Source: an uncultured Rickettsiales bacterium (GTDB lineage Bacteria > Pseudomonadota > Alphaproteobacteria > Rickettsiales > UBA1997). From it: a DNA stretch of 32,459 bases. The notes below the pieces were generated by a model. That model was not told where the DNA came from, did not search any database, and worked only from the letters and a program-made list of their open reading frames with translations. The stretch lies in the NCBI GenBank assembly GCA_944391075.1, contig CALXSG010000012.1, positions 1 through 32,459 on the forward strand, in the 5' to 3' direction. Every line of letters begins with the position of its first letter. Position 1 is the first letter of the stretch. Below, piece by piece: positions 6,671-14,627 of this stretch. The position numbers and the translations under genes are program-made.

Positions 6671-8524
6671 TTAATCGTCATAACCTATATGTTTTTTTTG
6701 TGCATATAGTAAAATATCTTTGGCAATTGGCGCTGCAACACCAGAGCCGCTATTACCATGTTCAACTACAACAACTACTGCATATTTAGGATTTTTATAT
6801 GGTGCAAAAGCTATAAATAAACCATGGTTTTGAAATCTTGTATCTATCTCTTCATTTTCTTCTTCAAGTATTTCTTTTTTTTCTTTCGCAATAACTTGTG
6901 CAGTTCCTGTTTTTCCTGCCATTTCAAAACCTTCTTTTTTAATTCTAGTCCAATAAGCTGTACCACCTTTCGTATTTACAACATCATACATACCCTGTTT
7001 TATAACATTAATTGTTTCTTTTTTAACCATAGGTGATCTAGCAAATAACTCTTCATTATGCTTAGCAATATTACTATTAGCAATTAAATATGGTCTAACT
7101 TTATAACCACCATTTGCAATTCTAGAAGTCATAACAACTAATTCTAGCGGTGTAACACTTAAAAAACCTTGTCCAATAGCAACATTTACTGTATCACCAG
7201 GAACCCATACGTCATTAAATACTTTTTTCTTCCATTCTCTATTAGGAACAGTACCTGTTTTTGTATTCAATAATTTAATATTATATTTTTCACCCAAGCC
7301 AAAATCTTTTGCTATTTTATAGATATTATCAATACCGGCAAATAAACCTAATTTTGTAAAATAAATATTACATGAATCTTTAATGGCTTCAACTAGATTA
7401 ATTTTACCATGACCCTTATTAGCCCAACAATGCATAGTTCTTTGCCTATTAATTGCAAATTTTCCGGTACAATCAACTACCTTATCTTCAGTCCAACCAT
7501 TCTCTAATGCAGCCATAGCAGTTATTAATTTAAATGTGGAACCAGGAGGATAAATAGCACTAACTGCTTTATTGGACAAAGGTTTTCCTTCATCATTACT
7601 TAGTTGATTCCAATATTCTGTGGAAATACCTTCTACAAATTTATTATTATCATATGAAGGCATAGAAACTAAAGCTAAAATTTCACCAGTCCATACATTC
7701 ATAACTATTGCAGACCCTCTAATATCCTTCATTCTATTTTCAATATATCTTTGTAAATTAAAATCTATAGTTAAGTTTATATTTTCACCTTCTGTTGCAT
7801 TTTCAACCTTAATTTCTCTAATAGGAATAGATAGCGCATCCATTTCTAATTGTCTGTAACCATTATCTCCCATAATGCTTTGATTAAACACTTTTTCGAG
7901 TCCTGTTCGTCCAATTTTATAGTCAGGATGTAATAATAATTCCCTTTCTTTATATGTATCTTTTTTATCAATTTCTTCTTTTGTTGGGTTAGTAACATAA
8001 CCAATAATATTAGCAAAAGTTGTTGAATATGGATAATATCTAATATAACCTTCTTCAATCATAATACCTTCAAGATTATATGAGTTAGCTTGTAATTTTA
8101 TTAGATCTTCCCATGATACATTATCTAAAATTGTAATTATTGGTTTACCATAACTTTTATCAATTCGTTTTAATATTTTAGCAAATTCCTCATCTGTTAA
8201 ATCTAAAATACTAGACAATTTTAATAAAATTTCCGCATTTTTTGTATCATTTTTATTTATATAAAACAGAACTCTGTAATTTTTTTGATTTTCTGTTAAT
8301 TGAATATTATTTCTATCTAAAATATGTCCCCTTAAAGGAGGAATCACAAAAGTCTTAATTCTATTTTCTTCAGATAAAGTTGTATATTTTTCATAATTAA
8401 TTATTTGTAAACAAAATAATCTTATTAAAAGAATTAAAAATAATAATATTTGTATCAAAAATATAAATATTAATCTTTTACTAGATACAGTTGATTTTTC
8501 GTGTTCTTCGTGAATACCAAGCAT
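6671..8524 (-). CDS. mrdA: Penicillin-binding protein 2, elongasome transpeptidase
   Basis: This class B PBP cross-links peptidoglycan during side-wall growth and partners with RodA and the Mre proteins. One membrane anchor lies at residues 18-41. The dimerisation/pedestal domain runs to about 230, containing PPLRGHILDRNNIQL. The transpeptidase domain has Ser329-Thr-Phe-Lys332 (PPGSTFKLITAM), Ser384-Cys-Asn386 (DSCNIYF) and Lys538-Thr-Gly540 (AGKTGTAQ), so all three catalytic motifs are intact. The 617-residue length is normal. It follows mreD by one base; rodA (mrdB), usually next, is replaced by recO. Confidence 0.95.
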   Translation of the reverse strand: MLGIHEEHEKSTVSSKRLIFIFLIQILLFLILLIRLFCLQIINYEKYTTLSEENRIKTFVIPPLRGHILDRNNIQLTENQKNYRVLFYINKNDTKNAEILLKLSSILDLTDEEFAKILKRIDKSYGKPIITILDNVSWEDLIKLQANSYNLEGIMIEEGYIRYYPYSTTFANIIGYVTNPTKEEIDKKDTYKERELLLHPDYKIGRTGLEKVFNQSIMGDNGYRQLEMDALSIPIREIKVENATEGENINLTIDFNLQRYIENRMKDIRGSAIVMNVWTGEILALVSMPSYDNNKFVEGISTEYWNQLSNDEGKPLSNKAVSAIYPPGSTFKLITAMAALENGWTEDKVVDCTGKFAINRQRTMHCWANKGHGKINLVEAIKDSCNIYFTKLGLFAGIDNIYKIAKDFGLGEKYNIKLLNTKTGTVPNREWKKKVFNDVWVPGDTVNVAIGQGFLSVTPLELVVMTSRIANGGYKVRPYLIANSNIAKHNEELFARSPMVKKETINVIKQGMYDVVNTKGGTAYWTRIKKEGFEMAGKTGTAQVIAKEKKEILEEENEEIDTRFQNHGLFIAFAPYKNPKYAVVVVVEHGNSGSGVAAPIAKDILLYAQKKHIGYDD

Positions 8525-8525
8525 A

Positions 8526-9038
8526 TTATCTTATAGCTTCCTCCACTTTTCTTAATAATTTATATAGTATTACAAAAAATACTATATTTAAAATTATTTG
8601 AAATAAAAAAGTTGAAATTGGATATATATTTTTAAAAATTATACTAAAAAGCAACCATGCAAATATATTATTTAATATTGTATATATTGAAAAATCTCTA
8701 GCATCAATGACAAGAGAATCCGGCGTATATAAATGTTTTCTTAAAAATATTATAATTTTACTAGTAATTAACCATATTAATGCGGTACTTCCAAGTGGCA
8801 AGAGATTAAAAGTATCAAATAAAAAACCTAATAGAAATAATAAAAAATAATTTACTTTTTCTTTTGAAATAATTAGAAAAAAGAAAATTAAAATTGATGA
8901 TATATCCGGTAAAATAGTTACACTGTGAAAATAATGAATTGGAATAGAGGAAAAAATTTCAAAAAATATTATTAGAGAATAAACACATAAATTCCCTATA
9001 AAAATTGTAAATTTTTTATTTCCTTCAATAATTTTCAT
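8526..9038 (-). CDS. mreD: Rod shape-determining membrane protein MreD
   Basis: A 170-residue, strongly hydrophobic protein with about five membrane segments and the MreD-like motif FLLGFLFDTFNLLPLGSTALIWL. MreD belongs to the elongation complex with MreB, MreC, RodA and PBP2. It is the first gene of mreD-mrdA-recO; mreB and mreC are not to the right, where a divergent gene lies. The position before mrdA and the motif support the call despite low sequence conservation in this family. Confidence 0.85.
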   Translation of the reverse strand: MKIIEGNKKFTIFIGNLCVYSLIIFFEIFSSIPIHYFHSVTILPDISSILIFFFLIISKEKVNYFLLFLLGFLFDTFNLLPLGSTALIWLITSKIIIFLRKHLYTPDSLVIDARDFSIYTILNNIFAWLLFSIIFKNIYPISTFLFQIILNIVFFVILYKLLRKVEEAIR

Positions 9039-9187
9039 TTTAATTAATTATATTATTATAACTAAGCTATGAAAAAATGGTATACAATAAAAATAAATTG
9101 TCAATTAAAATAAAATGACTTTATATATTGTTTTTTTAAAAAACATTTATATATTCATAGGTAAGATATAATTAAAGCGGTATTAAT

Positions 9188-10132
9188 ATGTATTATCAAA
9201 AAAGTAATACAATAATAAAAGTATTAACAGTCACAATTATTTTATGTATAATAATTGCTATATCCTTTTTTGTATATAAAAATTTTATAAAAGAACAAGA
9301 CAATAATTTAATAAAAGGAAATGGAAGAATTGAAGCTAGAGAAGTGGCAGTATCAGCTAAATTTGGTGGTAAAATTGTACAATTAAATACAAACGAAGGC
9401 GATAAAGTAACAAAAGATCAATTATTAGCAGTTATTGATTCTCGTTCTTTAGAAGCTGAAATTGAAGCGCAAAAAGCAAAAGAAAATGAAATATTAAAAC
9501 AGATATCAGCTATCGATGCCGAAATAAATGCTACAAAAAGTGATATTAAATTTTACGAAAAAGAGTTAGAAAGAACAAAAACTTTAATGAAGAAAAATTT
9601 TGCTTCACAATTAGAATTAGATAAAAACACTAACGCTTTAGATAAAGTAAAAGCTAAATTAAATAGTTTATATGCTAATAAAAAATCTTTACAAGCATCA
9701 CAAAAATCTTTATTAGCCGCAATCAAAGCACAAGAAATTAATTTAGCTGATATGAAAATTTATTCACCTATTGATGGTGTAATTTTGTATAAACTTGTAG
9801 AAAATGGTGAAATGGTTGCAAATGGTGGTAGAATGTTTATAATGTATAATCCTAATGACTTATATATGACAATATATATGCCGGCAGAGAAAGCTGGACA
9901 AATAAAATTAGGTGATAAAGCTACAATTAAATTAGACGCTTACCCTGATAAAATCTTTCCTGCTACCGTTACTTTTGTAGCTGAAAATGCAGAATTTACG
10001 CCAAAAGAAGTTGAAACTCAAAAAGAACGACAAAAATTAGTATTTAGAGTTAAACTATCACTAGATAATAATTTAAATAGAGAAGCTAAACCTGGTATGC
10101 CTGGTGATGGATATATTGAAATAAAAAAATAA
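9188..10132 (+). CDS. HlyD-family membrane fusion (periplasmic adaptor) protein
   Basis: The adaptor of an efflux or secretion pump. One N-terminal membrane anchor (about residues 10-31) is followed by a biotinyl-lipoyl-like half (GNGRIEAREVAVSAKFGGKIVQL, GDKVTKDQLLAVID), a long alpha-helical coiled coil (about 90-190), the second lipoyl half (IYSPIDGVILYKLVENGEMV) and a beta-barrel (TIKLDAYPDKIFPATVTFVAENAEFTPKEVETQKER). The last segment resembles the YbhG/YhiI type that works with ABC-2 transporters. No ATPase, permease or outer-membrane gene is adjacent. The next gene is the poly-C surface protein, so the partner must lie elsewhere or is unknown. Confidence 0.9.
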   Translation: MYYQKSNTIIKVLTVTIILCIIIAISFFVYKNFIKEQDNNLIKGNGRIEAREVAVSAKFGGKIVQLNTNEGDKVTKDQLLAVIDSRSLEAEIEAQKAKENEILKQISAIDAEINATKSDIKFYEKELERTKTLMKKNFASQLELDKNTNALDKVKAKLNSLYANKKSLQASQKSLLAAIKAQEINLADMKIYSPIDGVILYKLVENGEMVANGGRMFIMYNPNDLYMTIYMPAEKAGQIKLGDKATIKLDAYPDKIFPATVTFVAENAEFTPKEVETQKERQKLVFRVKLSLDNNLNREAKPGMPGDGYIEIKK

Positions 10133-10144
10133 TTTAATTTTTCA

Positions 10145-10173
10145 TTGCATTTTTATATATTACATTGTATAAT
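10145..10173 (+). promoter_or_regulatory. Promoter of the poly-C gene
   Basis: TTGCAT (10145-10150), a 17-base spacer and a perfect TATAAT (10168-10173), with TG one base before it. It lies 37 bases ahead of the ATG at 10210 and supports that ATG, not an internal one, as the start of the gene. Confidence 0.7.
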
Positions 10174-10187
10174 CACTAATGATTATA
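10168..10187 (+). repeat. Inverted repeat overlapping the -10 box
   Basis: TATAATC (10168-10174) and GATTATA (10181-10187) form a perfect 7-bp inverted repeat with a 6-base centre. It covers the -10 and the expected transcription start. It may be a repressor operator; in AT-rich DNA chance is also possible. Confidence 0.35.
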
Positions 10188-10209
10188 ACAAAATAATATA
10201 GTGGTTGTA

Positions 10210-10335
10210 ATGAAAAAATTAAATAATAATATTATGAATTTCTCAGCAAATTGTTCAATAAACAATTGTTGTGAAGTAAATAGCCTAAATTTGGCTAAAA
10301 AACTTACCCCCCCCCCTCAAATTCTTAACTTCTAA
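10210..10335 (+). CDS. 5' segment of the poly-C gene, present frame ends early
   Basis: From the ATG at 10210 the frame encodes 41 residues (starting MKKLNNNIMNFSANCSINNCCE) and stops at 10333, just after a run of ten C. In-frame GTG and GTT codons precede the ATG back to 10201. This short product looks like no known protein by itself. With one C fewer (or two more), the frame passes into the open frame that runs from 10289 to the stop at 12877. It is therefore best read as the 5' end of the large gene in its off state, or as a one-base assembly error. Confidence 0.6.
   Translation: MKKLNNNIMNFSANCSINNCCEVNSLNLAKKLTPPPQILNF
10307..10316 (+). repeat. Run of ten C, candidate phase-variation tract
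   Basis: Ten consecutive C in a genome with almost no other C or G runs, placed exactly where one reading frame hands over to the next. Nine C would give an uninterrupted 888-residue protein from 10210 to 12877. Slipped-strand mispairing at such tracts switches surface genes on and off in Campylobacter, Neisseria and Helicobacter. Read-level length variation cannot be seen here. Confidence 0.75.
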
Positions 10336-10618
10336 TTCTTTCAATCAAACTGATTTTGAAGAATTAACCAATTATAACAATAAGTTTAAAATAGAAAAAC
10401 AAGAAACAAAGATACAAATAAAACAACAAAACAAACAAGAACAAAAGATTAAATTAAATTATTTTAATTCAAAACATTTAAGTTTTAATTATAATTCAAA
10501 ATATAATTTTAATTCAAAATTACCTATATATAACAATACTATATATAATAGTAGTAATACTATTAATAATAATGTATATGCTTATAATCTAGTAATATTA
10601 AGTATAGTTATACTTATT

Positions 10619-12877
10619 ATGGGAGTTATTATGACTGCTGTAATAGGTTATTATGATATAAGTAATGTTGAAAGAAGAACTAAGATTACAGAAGATAAGT
10701 TTAAAGTTATTAATACAGCATTAGTAAGTTATCTTGCAAGAAATGGTAGATTACCATGTCCTGCTCCATTAGATTGTGACTTAGAAGGTTGTAATAATGA
10801 TAATATATATGATGAGAAGATATTAGGTTTAGAATTTAGAAAAGATAAAGATATAGATAAAGAATGTATAAGTGATAATAATGGAGTATTTGAATCTAAG
10901 AATGATGTTGGAGAAAAATTACTTTATGGTAATGTTCCAGCATTATCATTAGGACTAGATAATAATTATCTTATTGATGATTGGGGAAATAAACTAGTAT
11001 ATATTGTTCCTGATATATTAACACAAGAAAATGCTTTAAAAGACATACTCATTAATAAAGAAACAAGAGATCCTAATATTTCTGATGAATATGTAAAAGA
11101 TGGTGAAATATTTGTACTCTTGTCCAATAACACAAATACACAAGGTGCATATGCATTTGATAATAGAACAAATAATGATTACAATAAAACAGTAGTTCAA
11201 GAAGTAATTAATGAAGATGGTACTACAACAAAAATAGAAAAAGAAGTAAATAATCTTCCTGAAAAAGACTTTATTGTTGATCTTAATGATGAAAAATACT
11301 TAAAATATCACAGAAATATTGATAATTTACATGATGCATTTAATGCTGGAAATGGTGGCGGAGTAGAAAACCCTGATTGTCCACCTATTGAATTGGATTA
11401 TCAAATAAAAGTTGATAATAGAGAGTGTACGACTTTTGGCTTTAAAGGAAGAGTCCAAGAATATACAATACCTGAAAATGCCCAACAAATAAGAATTGAA
11501 GTATGGGCTGGTGGTGGTGGACATACTATGGGTACTCGAGAGAATACTGTTGAAATAAATTCTGTCGGAGGTAAAGGTGGTTATAGTTATGGAACACTTC
11601 AAATAGAAGGTGTAGATTTAGAAAAAGCTTATGGTATTAAAGACAGAAAATTATATGTTTATGTTGGTGAGAAAGGACATAATTCAAAGGATATATTTGA
11701 AGGCGAATATGATGAAGATGGTAATCTTATAACTAAAGCAGATGGTCAAGGTGGTTGGAATGGTGGTGGTTCTGGAGATGGTGCCACAGGTAAGGAATCT
11801 GATCAAAAAGAAGGTGCTGGTGGCGGTGCTAGTGATGTTAGAACAGCAAGACATCCACAGTATGTAACAAATTGGAAAGAAACTTTATCAAGCAGAATTA
11901 TAGTTGCTGGTGGTGGGGCCGGAAGTTCAAAAGCTAATGAAGAAACCCATGAAGATGGTGGTGATGGTGCCGGTGGTATTGATATTAGTAATGGCCGCGG
12001 AGAAATGATTAATGGTGGTTATCATGTATTTGGACAAGAAGCACAACCAACGTATGCAGAATCTGCTCAACCAGCATTAGGTGGTGGTATGACAGTATAT
12101 TTTGGAGATAATACAAATAAACCTGCATCATGTAAAGTACTTGGTGGTGGTACATTAAGAGGTGGTGGCGGTTATTATGCTGGTGGTGCAACAATATGTC
12201 ATACAAATTATTATCATGATGATAACCCAGATAAAAAAGTTCCTGATAGCATCAAATATAAACTACTTCAAATGTCTTGTGCAGAATATATATCTGGCAA
12301 AACAAGCTATACAATTAATGGTAAATTATATAACAATGAATGTGGTGGAGGCGGAGGTGGTTCTAGCTATATAAGTAAAATATTTACAAACCCTGGTGGA
12401 CAAAGTGGAGTTAGAAGAAGTGATGGAAAAGTTAGAATTTGTGTAGTTTCAAAAGGTGGAACTGTAAATCATAAAATGAAATTTCCACAAGCTAAATATG
12501 GTGAATTATCATTTGCAGACTCAATTTGTCCATATAATATTGTAAACGCTTCAACTCATATAGCAAGTATAAGTGATTATTATACAATGTCAACATTTAG
12601 AGAAATTGATGGTACTATAATTGATAATAGACCTGCTATTAAATGTGGAACTGCTGGACAATGGGAAACTAATACTGACGGAAGTATTAAAATGATTTAT
12701 GAATGTAAAGAACTTCCTAAATGTAAACAACCTTTTGCAGTTAATAATGATATAGATTGGGGTGATTATGATTATGAAGTTACTAATACAGCTATTGTTC
12801 ATGATATAGATGGTAATAATAGAATGCAGTGTATGGTTGATAAGGAAGGCAATGCAAATTGGTATAAAGTTAAATAA
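10619..12877 (+). CDS. Pilin-like, glycine-rich surface protein (body of the poly-C gene)
   Basis: The ATG at 10619 is only the first start codon in this frame. The frame is open from 10289, and its true 5' end is probably at 10210 across the C run. Coding order of the joined protein: an Asn/Lys/Gln-rich N-terminal stretch of about 120 residues, one membrane segment (NLVILSIVILIMGVIMTAVIG), then a pseudopilin-like part, ERRTKITEDKFKVINTALVSYLARNGRLPCPAP, followed by DDWGNKLVYIV. GRLPCPA plus a WGN motif is seen in many minor-pilin-like proteins. A large glycine-rich domain (about residues 276-611 from 10619) has GGGASDVR, RIIVAGGGAG and GGGGGGSSYIS, as in the ALK/LTK-type glycine-rich family. 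The C-terminal part is Cys-containing. No canonical prepilin-peptidase site is visible. It is likely exposed on the cell surface; function unknown. Confidence 0.8.
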   Translation: MGVIMTAVIGYYDISNVERRTKITEDKFKVINTALVSYLARNGRLPCPAPLDCDLEGCNNDNIYDEKILGLEFRKDKDIDKECISDNNGVFESKNDVGEKLLYGNVPALSLGLDNNYLIDDWGNKLVYIVPDILTQENALKDILINKETRDPNISDEYVKDGEIFVLLSNNTNTQGAYAFDNRTNNDYNKTVVQEVINEDGTTTKIEKEVNNLPEKDFIVDLNDEKYLKYHRNIDNLHDAFNAGNGGGVENPDCPPIELDYQIKVDNRECTTFGFKGRVQEYTIPENAQQIRIEVWAGGGGHTMGTRENTVEINSVGGKGGYSYGTLQIEGVDLEKAYGIKDRKLYVYVGEKGHNSKDIFEGEYDEDGNLITKADGQGGWNGGGSGDGATGKESDQKEGAGGGASDVRTARHPQYVTNWKETLSSRIIVAGGGAGSSKANEETHEDGGDGAGGIDISNGRGEMINGGYHVFGQEAQPTYAESAQPALGGGMTVYFGDNTNKPASCKVLGGGTLRGGGGYYAGGATICHTNYYHDDNPDKKVPDSIKYKLLQMSCAEYISGKTSYTINGKLYNNECGGGGGGSSYISKIFTNPGGQSGVRRSDGKVRICVVSKGGTVNHKMKFPQAKYGELSFADSICPYNIVNASTHIASISDYYTMSTFREIDGTIIDNRPAIKCGTAGQWETNTDGSIKMIYECKELPKCKQPFAVNNDIDWGDYDYEVTNTAIVHDIDGNNRMQCMVDKEGNANWYKVK

Positions 12878-12881
12878 ATAA

Positions 12882-12987
12882 CAAAAAGAATTCGATGAAG
12901 TAAAAGATGAAGATACTAATATGCAATGCTTTCTGCAAGGCAGATACATATTGGTATAAAATATCATATAATAATATTATAATTTAA
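12882..12987 (+). pseudogene. Decayed C-terminal tail of a paralogous gene
   Basis: Directly after the stop of the surface protein gene, one frame reads QKEFDEVKDEDTNMQCF and the neighbouring frame continues KADTYWYKI. Together they mirror the end of the intact gene (NNRMQCMVDKEGNANWYKVK): MQC, then a short gap, then WYK. The frame break falls near 12935. This looks like the leftover 3' end of a second family member, either after a deletion or as a recombination reservoir. Confidence 0.5.
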
Positions 12988-13000
12988 TTATAATTACATA

Positions 13001-13028
13001 AACCCTACTAATGAAAATTAGTAGGGTT
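13001..13028 (+). terminator. Terminator of the poly-C surface gene
   Basis: A 12-bp perfect stem (13001-13012 with 13017-13028) with a GAAA tetraloop is followed by CTTTAATAT. It lies 123 bases past the intact stop codon, beyond the decayed paralogue tail. Confidence 0.75.
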
Positions 13029-13041
13029 CTTTAATATATAA

Positions 13042-13070
13042 AAAGTCCATCAAATAAATTGATGGACTTT
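13042..13070 (-). terminator. Terminator of rpsD
   Basis: A 12-bp perfect stem (13042-13053 with 13059-13070, AAAGTCCATCAA) with a 5-base loop and a T-rich tail on the minus strand, 23 bases past the rpsD stop. It lies back to back with the plus-strand terminator at 13001. Confidence 0.85.
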
Positions 13071-13093
13071 GAATAATGATAAACAATGCAATA

Positions 13094-13705
13094 TTATTTA
13101 GAATAGAACTCAACAATCATATTAAATTCAGCTTCAAATGGATATGGAATATCAGCTAAAGCTGGTTTATTTAAGAATTTAACTGATTTATCTGTGGAAT
13201 TTAATTCTAAATATGACGGAATATCTCTTTCCATAGTTTCTAATGCTTCATTAATTAATGGAATTTTTTTAGCTTTTTCTGCAACAGAAATAACATCACC
13301 TGGTTTTACAATATAAGAAGCTATATTGATAGGTTTTCCATTAACTAAAATGTGTTTATGACTAACTAATTGTCTAGCAGAAAATACTGTAGGTGCAAAA
13401 TTTGCTCTGTAAACAACAGAAGCTAATCTGCTTTCTAATAAACCTGCAAAAACATCTTCTGTGTTTCCTTTAAGTCTTTTTGCTTTATCAAATAAAGTTC
13501 TAAATTGACTTTCTTTGATATCATAGTATTTTCTAACTTTTTGTTTAGCTTTTAAGTGAATACTATGGTTTGTATCTCTTTTTGGTGCTGTACCATGTTG
13601 ACCAGGTTTATAATTTCTCTTTAAAAAAGTGTCATTTGCTCTTCCCCAGAGATTTACACCTAAAGATCTACTAACTTTCTTTTTTGCATTTAATCTTTTT
13701 GTCAT
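13094..13705 (-). CDS. rpsD: 30S ribosomal protein S4
   Basis: A primary 16S rRNA binding protein that starts 30S assembly, and part of the mRNA entry site. The 203-residue length is normal. NYKPGQHG, the segment LLESRLASVVYRANFAPTVFSARQLVSHKHILVNGKPI (S4 RNA-binding domain) and the C-terminal IVEFYSK are diagnostic. The N-terminal zinc cysteines are absent (C-minus form). The ribosome binding site is weak (TTTAGAAAA). It is a single gene with its own terminator, not in the alpha operon with rpoA. Confidence 0.98.
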   Translation of the reverse strand: MTKRLNAKKKVSRSLGVNLWGRANDTFLKRNYKPGQHGTAPKRDTNHSIHLKAKQKVRKYYDIKESQFRTLFDKAKRLKGNTEDVFAGLLESRLASVVYRANFAPTVFSARQLVSHKHILVNGKPINIASYIVKPGDVISVAEKAKKIPLINEALETMERDIPSYLELNSTDKSVKFLNKPALADIPYPFEAEFNMIVEFYSK

Positions 13706-13735
13706 TTTTCTAAATAAAATTATTTTTAAACTCTA

Positions 13736-13790
13736 TAAATCAGCCGCATAGAGGTTGATTATATTTTCTTTCATAGTTTTATAAAGTCAA
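13736..13790 (-). promoter_or_regulatory. rpsD promoter region and leader
   Basis: A TTGACT -35 (13785-13790) in the TTTCTTGACT context is clear. The -10 is less so: AAAATA lies at 17 bases, while a perfect TATAAT (13758-13763) lies at 21 bases. The leader can pair CTCTAT with ATAGAG, or nearly pair AATCAACC with GGCTGATT. These overlap and may serve feedback by S4, but the stems are short. Confidence 0.4.
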
Positions 13791-13864
13791 GAAATAAAAT
13801 AAATATATTGTATTTTATTTTTAAAATTTTATCTTTTTCTTAGTTCAAAAAAATAAAAAATATT

Positions 13865-14590
13865 ATGCCTAGAATATCTGGAAGAAAAAGAAATGAACTT
13901 AGAGAAGTTAAAATTGAAACAAATATCAATAAATATGCCGAAGGTTCGTGTATAATTAGTTGTGGTGATACAAAAGTTTTATGTACTGCAACTTATGAAG
14001 AAAAAGTACCTCCATTTTTAAAAAACGCAGGAAAAGGTGGTTGGGTTACAGCAGAATACAATATGTTGCCACGAGCTACACAAGATAGGGTTATTAGAGA
14101 TGTAAATAATCATAAACCTAATGGTAGAGGCTTAGAAATTCAAAGATTAATAGGAAGATCATTGAGATCTGCTGTTGATATGAAATTATTAGGTGAAAGA
14201 CAAATTATTATTGATTGCGATGTTTTACAAGCTGATGGTGGTACAAGGTGCGCATCCATTACTGGTGGTTATGTTGCTTTATATTTAGCTATTCAAAATT
14301 TATTAAAAAATAATATCATCAAAAAAAATCCTATTACAAGTTGGGTTGCTGCTGTTTCTTGTGGTGTTTATAAGGGAAATACTATATTAGACTTAGATTA
14401 TGAAGAAGATAGTAATTCAGAAGCTGATGTAAATTTTATAATGAACGACAAACAAGAAATTATAGAAGTACAAGGCACAGCCGAAGGCAAACCTTTTAGT
14501 TTTAATAGATTATCTGAAATGAATGATTTAGCAACAGAAGGTATTAAACAATTAATAGAAAAACAAAAAATAGCATTAGGTCTTGAATAA
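13865..14590 (+). CDS. rph: Ribonuclease PH
   Basis: A phosphate-dependent 3'-5' exoribonuclease that trims tRNA 3' ends. The 241 residues match the family: MPRISGRKRNELREVKIE, GWVTAEYNMLPRATQDR, the phosphate-binding GRGLEIQRLIGRSLRSAVD and DCDVLQADGGTRCASITGGYVAL. In place of the usual AAVSVGI segment it has AAVSCGVYKG. The C-terminal EVQGTAEGKPFS is intact. The ribosome binding site is poor. It is divergent from rpsD and convergent with comM, with a shared terminator. Confidence 0.97.
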   Translation: MPRISGRKRNELREVKIETNINKYAEGSCIISCGDTKVLCTATYEEKVPPFLKNAGKGGWVTAEYNMLPRATQDRVIRDVNNHKPNGRGLEIQRLIGRSLRSAVDMKLLGERQIIIDCDVLQADGGTRCASITGGYVALYLAIQNLLKNNIIKKNPITSWVAAVSCGVYKGNTILDLDYEEDSNSEADVNFIMNDKQEIIEVQGTAEGKPFSFNRLSEMNDLATEGIKQLIEKQKIALGLE

Positions 14591-14595
14591 CAAAT

Positions 14596-14617
14596 AAGGG
14601 TTAAAATTTTAACCCTT
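14596..14617. terminator. Bidirectional terminator between rph and comM
   Basis: A 22-base perfect palindrome with AAGGGTTAAAA as its left arm. It is followed by seven T residues on the plus strand and by TATTTGTTATTC on the minus strand. It lies between two convergent stop codons. Confidence 0.85.
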
Positions 14618-14627
14618 TTTTTAAATA

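Noticed and set aside
10619..10633. ATG codons at 10619 and 10631 as the true start of the surface protein
   Set aside because: They fall inside the membrane segment, whose coding sequence extends upstream in the same open frame. A promoter and ATG lie further upstream at 10145-10210. A GGGAG near 10620 makes internal initiation at 10631 possible but unlikely.
12162..12374. Open frame inside the glycine-rich gene
   Set aside because: It is a shadow of the GGT/GGA-rich codons of the real gene in another frame, as are the minus-strand frames at 11327 and 12590.
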